Part shown: piece after piece, positions 61,158-64,000 of the stretch
How the letters are laid out: the number at the start of each line of letters is the position of its first letter
Position numbering within the stretch: position 1 is the stretch's first letter
DNA from: Talpa occidentalis
Lineage: Eukaryota; Chordata; Mammalia; Eulipotyphla; Talpidae
NCBI RefSeq assembly: GCF_014898055.3
Contig: NW_026555331.1
Span: 96,804,684-96,868,683, forward strand
DNA: 64,000 nucleotides
Reading direction: 5' to 3'
Notes under the pieces: model-generated
The model's database searches: none
The model's input: only the letters and a program-made list of their open reading frames with translations
What the model was told of the DNA's origin: nothing
Made by a program: the position numbers and the translations under genes

Positions 61158-63142
61158 ATTCTATTAAATTAGTTACATGCCTTTCTCAAATGACCATAAA
61201 CACTAGACACCATTTCTTCACTGATTACACCATTTAATTTGGTTTTTATTTCCCACTATTACTAACCTAGATGCCCAACATTGAGCACTTTACTGAATGA
61301 ATTTTGCATCAATTTTGTCTTTTTTAAATGACCCATCCAGATGTCTTTGTTTTCTAGTTCCACTATTTTACTCCTGTTCTTTTCTAATAAGTTACTTAAT
61401 CTTGGATTATCTCTATCATCATCATCCCCATAGATATTTATGCTGCATAAGCCTGTATTTGATATACAATGTCTGCTGATATTTTGAAAAGATTTCAAAT
61501 TTACTGTATTTTTAAAAATGTCTATGAACATTCCTTTTCTTCTATTGATTTCTTTGCTTTTCTTGTCCTTTCTGGTACCGGAGAAGAATAAAGAAGTAAC
61601 ATGTATATGTAAGCTATTGTAATATTATAACTCAATCCGTATATAAGATGTAATCTTCCCATAACAATTTTCATGGCTGGTATCAAAATGCATAGAATCA
61701 GCGCAACAGGATTGTCTAAGTAGCCCAGGTCTTTCACGTAACTCTAGTAGCCCGGGTCTTTTATGTAACTTTTGGCTTTTTAGCTTTTCTTAGATTAAAA
61801 TCCATCATTCATTTATTCAGTGACAGTATTGGGTTTATTCACAAATACTTTCTCATTTTATTCTTTCAAACACACTGAATCTAGTAATATGTAATGACTA
61901 TAGAGATTAAATATTCAAATAAATTGAAAAAAGCTCTACTGACAAACAAAAATACTTTAGAATTTTCTACTCATTCTCAGCTGCTGAGGTTAATAATTGT
62001 CTCATATGGCGGAATTTGAAAGAACAGACTTCAGCATGAAATCTTTGGTTCATTCTTTCAGTCTGGCCTAGCAGTTCCCAAACTTGAGAACTTGAGTGTG
62101 CATCAGAATTTAGAGATATATACACAAGGACTGTAAACTGCACTTTTTGGTTGAATTAACCTCTTTTCTAAGGCAGTTTTGTCTATACTGAATTTTCATT
62201 TTAGGATCTACTTTTCCTTTACCATGTGAAAAATGTATCTCCTCTGTATTTACTTCTATTTTCTTGCTAACTCAGGGGTACACATTTAGAGAACTTGTAG
62301 ATAGACTTCTGAATAGATTTCAGAAATTGGGAGAAAAATACAGTAGCAATATCTAGAACTTTGTAATGGTGAAATCAATTGTGTTTTGGTCTAATTACTA
62401 CTTTTATCTACCTTTAATGGTGAGAAGCTAGCACACTTTTGTTATTTTCTCCCCCTAACCTTGTGAAAGACATTCCTTAAAAAGATCTAATAAAGAATAA
62501 TAACAATAACAATAATGTATTATATTCATTTTAGACATGTTGAAAGAACAAAGAAAGGAATTTTTTTATGGCTTGTGCTATAAAAATCTTTTAAAATCTC
62601 TTATATATCTGTTTGACCCAATTTTTCCAAGTTACCTACATTAAAATAAATATTTGATGAGTTTAGCATTGTGGTGAAACAAAAGTTACTTGCTTTTATT
62701 TATAAAGTTCAGCAAAAGCCATTTGCAAACCTTGTGAGCTAACTGGTTCACTCACAATAGGTTCTTGTTATGAACAAGAACATCCTTTTGGAGTCACTTA
62801 TTACATTTTCTCATTATTTTCAAAAGTATAGTTTTAAGATTATGCAGAGCAAATGGAAAGTGTAGGCCAAATTGAATGGAATTTCAGAATAATGATTATA
62901 GTTTTAATTTCTTTAGAAGAGCAGATCTGAAATATTGTTGAGTGAATTTAGGCTTTCAAATAACTCTTGAAAATACATTAAAATTTATTTCATATTCTGT
63001 TTTTTTTTACACATCTTACAACCCCCAACTATGTTATTATTTTTGTTTAAGTAACAAGTATTCTTTTAAAGACATTTACATAATAAAGCAGTTTTTTTAT
63101 TTACTCATATAGTTACTATTTTTTTGTGAGGAAAATGATCAT
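61158..63142. other. Intronic, nothing recognised
   Basis: A MER5-like patch ('GCAGTTCCCAAACTTGAGAA', 'GTGTGCATCAGAATTTAGAG' at about 62,072-62,115) is possible. 'AGTAGCCC(A/G)GGTCTTT(C/T)A(C/T)GTAACT' is repeated in tandem at about 61,718-61,769. No gene. Confidence 0.4.
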
Positions 63143-63553
63143 TTTATTTTTTTAATTGGGGTAACATTGGCTTAAATCACAATATATGATTGAGAGGAAT
63201 AGTTTCCCACCTTCTCAGATGTATGTCACCCTACCACGCCTACCACCAACACCAAGTCCCCATAGTCCTTTACTGTAGAACTCCGTTCTCCTTTTGTCTC
63301 CTCTTCCCTGCAACCTCTTTTTTAGTTGCCTCAAAACGGCTATCATATTTCTAGGGTTTGTTTTGATTTGACTCATCACTTCCTTTACCTTGCTTCTCCA
63401 TATTCCTTGTAAGTGAAAACGTCCAGTCTTTGTCCTTTGCCTTCTGAATTATATTTCACTTGCATAATACCTCCTAGTCCTATCCCTGTTGCCTGTTGTT
63501 GCAAATGACAAGAGCTCATCTTTTTTTTTTTTAATAGCTGAGTAGTATTCGAT

Positions 63554-63555
<2 letters not shown>

Positions 63556-63602
<47 letters not shown>
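63556..63602. repeat. (TG)n(TA)n microsatellite in L1
   Basis: TGTGTGTGTGTGTG followed by TA repeats to 63602. It sits at the place where many mammalian L1 copies carry the 'attgtgtatatatacacac' dinucleotide segment, so it is an expansion of an L1 internal sequence. Confidence 0.95.
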
Positions 63603-63607
<5 letters not shown>

Positions 63608-63610
63608 TTT

Positions 63611-63887
63611 CTTTTTTTTAAATATTTATTTATACATAGAAGAACTGGGGTACAGGCCAGAGGTGTGGGAGGTGAGAGGATTCACCAGAGACAGAGTGGG
63701 GAACAGAACAGGCAGACTGACTGAAATACACTGCTGAGGGGAGCAATGGGTGAGTCAGGAGAGTTCTGCTGCGCCTTGTGGGTTGCTCCCTGGCTGGGGA
63801 TCGAATTCATACTGCAGTGGCTGCGGATTGCTTCATAGTGCTCTGTGTCTTAACCCCTTGCGCCACCAGGGAGGCCCTATATGGCAT
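63611..63887 (-). mobile_element. tRNA-derived SINE, type B, antisense, inside L1
   Basis: Type B tail complement 'AGAAGAACTGGGGTACAGGC', middle 'ACACTGCTGAGGGGAGCAAT', B-box complement 'GGGGATCGAATTCATACTGC' and head complement 'TTGCGCCACCAGGGAGGCCC'. Target-site duplication 'TATATGGCAT' precedes (63597-63606) and follows (63888-63897) the copy. Confidence 0.93.
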
Positions 63888-64000
63888 CTTTTCAATCCAC
63901 TCCTCTGTCGTTGGGGACTTAGGTTGTTTCCATAACTTGACTATTGTAAATAGTGCTGCAGTGAACATAGGAATGCATCTGTATCTTTGAATTAGTGTTT

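Larger units (their letters stand above)
50579..64000 (+). other. HDAC9: Inferred first intron of HDAC9 (start)
   Basis: From the donor to the window end no acceptor-exon-donor combination with recognisable HDAC9 coding sequence is seen. HDAC9 has very large first introns in human. Content: CpG-poor DNA after about 51.5 kb, old repeats at 55-57 and 60.2-60.5 kb, one SINE at 60.9 kb, and an antisense L1 with a SINE at the end. Confidence 0.5.
63143..64000 (-). mobile_element. L1 3' end, antisense, runs out of window
   Basis: 'TTTTAATTGGGGTAACATTG', 'AAGTCCCCATAGTCCTTTAC', 'AAGTGAAAACGTCCAGTCTT' and 'TTGTTGCAAATGACAAGAGC' come first. 'AATAGCTGAGTAGTATTCGA', 'TTGACTATTGTAAATAGTGC' and 'TGCAGTGAACATAGGAATGC' complete it in the exact order of an antisense L1 3' end. 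It is interrupted by a microsatellite and a SINE. It is 5'-complete to an unknown degree beyond 64,000. Confidence 0.9.

Noticed and set aside
50579..64000. HDAC9 coding exons
   Set aside because: I looked for the expected N-terminal coding region of HDAC9 on the plus strand after the donor and saw none; only the non-coding exon is proposed.

Overview
This window is nuclear DNA from a placental mammal. The evidence is dense interspersed repeats of eutherian type (L1, L2, MIR, a MaLR LTR, MER5-like DNA transposons), one intronless retrogene with full mammalian PRPS1 similarity, one isolated CpG island and otherwise AT-rich non-coding DNA. A lineage-specific tRNA-derived SINE occurs 15 times. 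Its head resembles tRNA-SINE heads of laurasiatherians, but its body does not match, from memory, the ruminant, pig, whale, carnivore or vesper-bat SINEs. I therefore suggest a laurasiatherian and leave the order open.

Layout. Bases 1-10,900 are intergenic, with a MaLR LTR, three SINEs and an antisense L1. Bases 10,981-11,937 (minus strand) hold an intact 318-codon phosphoribosyl-pyrophosphate synthetase ORF, best called PRPS1L1. Bases 12,000-49,400 are intergenic and rich in L1 relics, with MIR, L2, MER5 and CR1/L3 remnants. Ten SINEs lie in this block, four of them in a head-to-tail cluster at 41.9-43.2 kb. Bases 49.6-51.5 kb hold a CpG island whose core (49.8-50.8 kb) contains a poly-pyrimidine tract, a perfect MEF2 site and two strong plus-strand splice donors. 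Bases 50.6-64 kb look like the start of a large first intron, ending in an antisense L1 that carries a SINE.

Interpretation. In human and mouse the PRPS1L1 retrogene lies between SNX13 and HDAC9, with HDAC9 transcribed away from it on the opposite strand. The same geometry is seen here: PRPS1L1 on minus, then a plus-strand CpG-island promoter about 38 kb away. I therefore infer that the island is the upstream HDAC9 promoter with a non-coding first exon. No HDAC9 coding exon is visible, so this rests on synteny and promoter architecture. The MEF2 site fits the known MEF2-HDAC9 feedback in muscle.

The two genes do not form a pathway: PRPS1L1 makes PRPP for nucleotide synthesis and is testis-specific in human, whereas HDAC9 is a class IIa deacetylase and co-repressor. 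I found no previously undescribed system such as a new mobile element with coding capacity, an RNA gene or a gene cluster. The most interesting points are the promoter architecture, the intact retrogene with its substitutions, the young SINE cluster with a possible 3' transduction, and an L1 with a twin-priming inversion.
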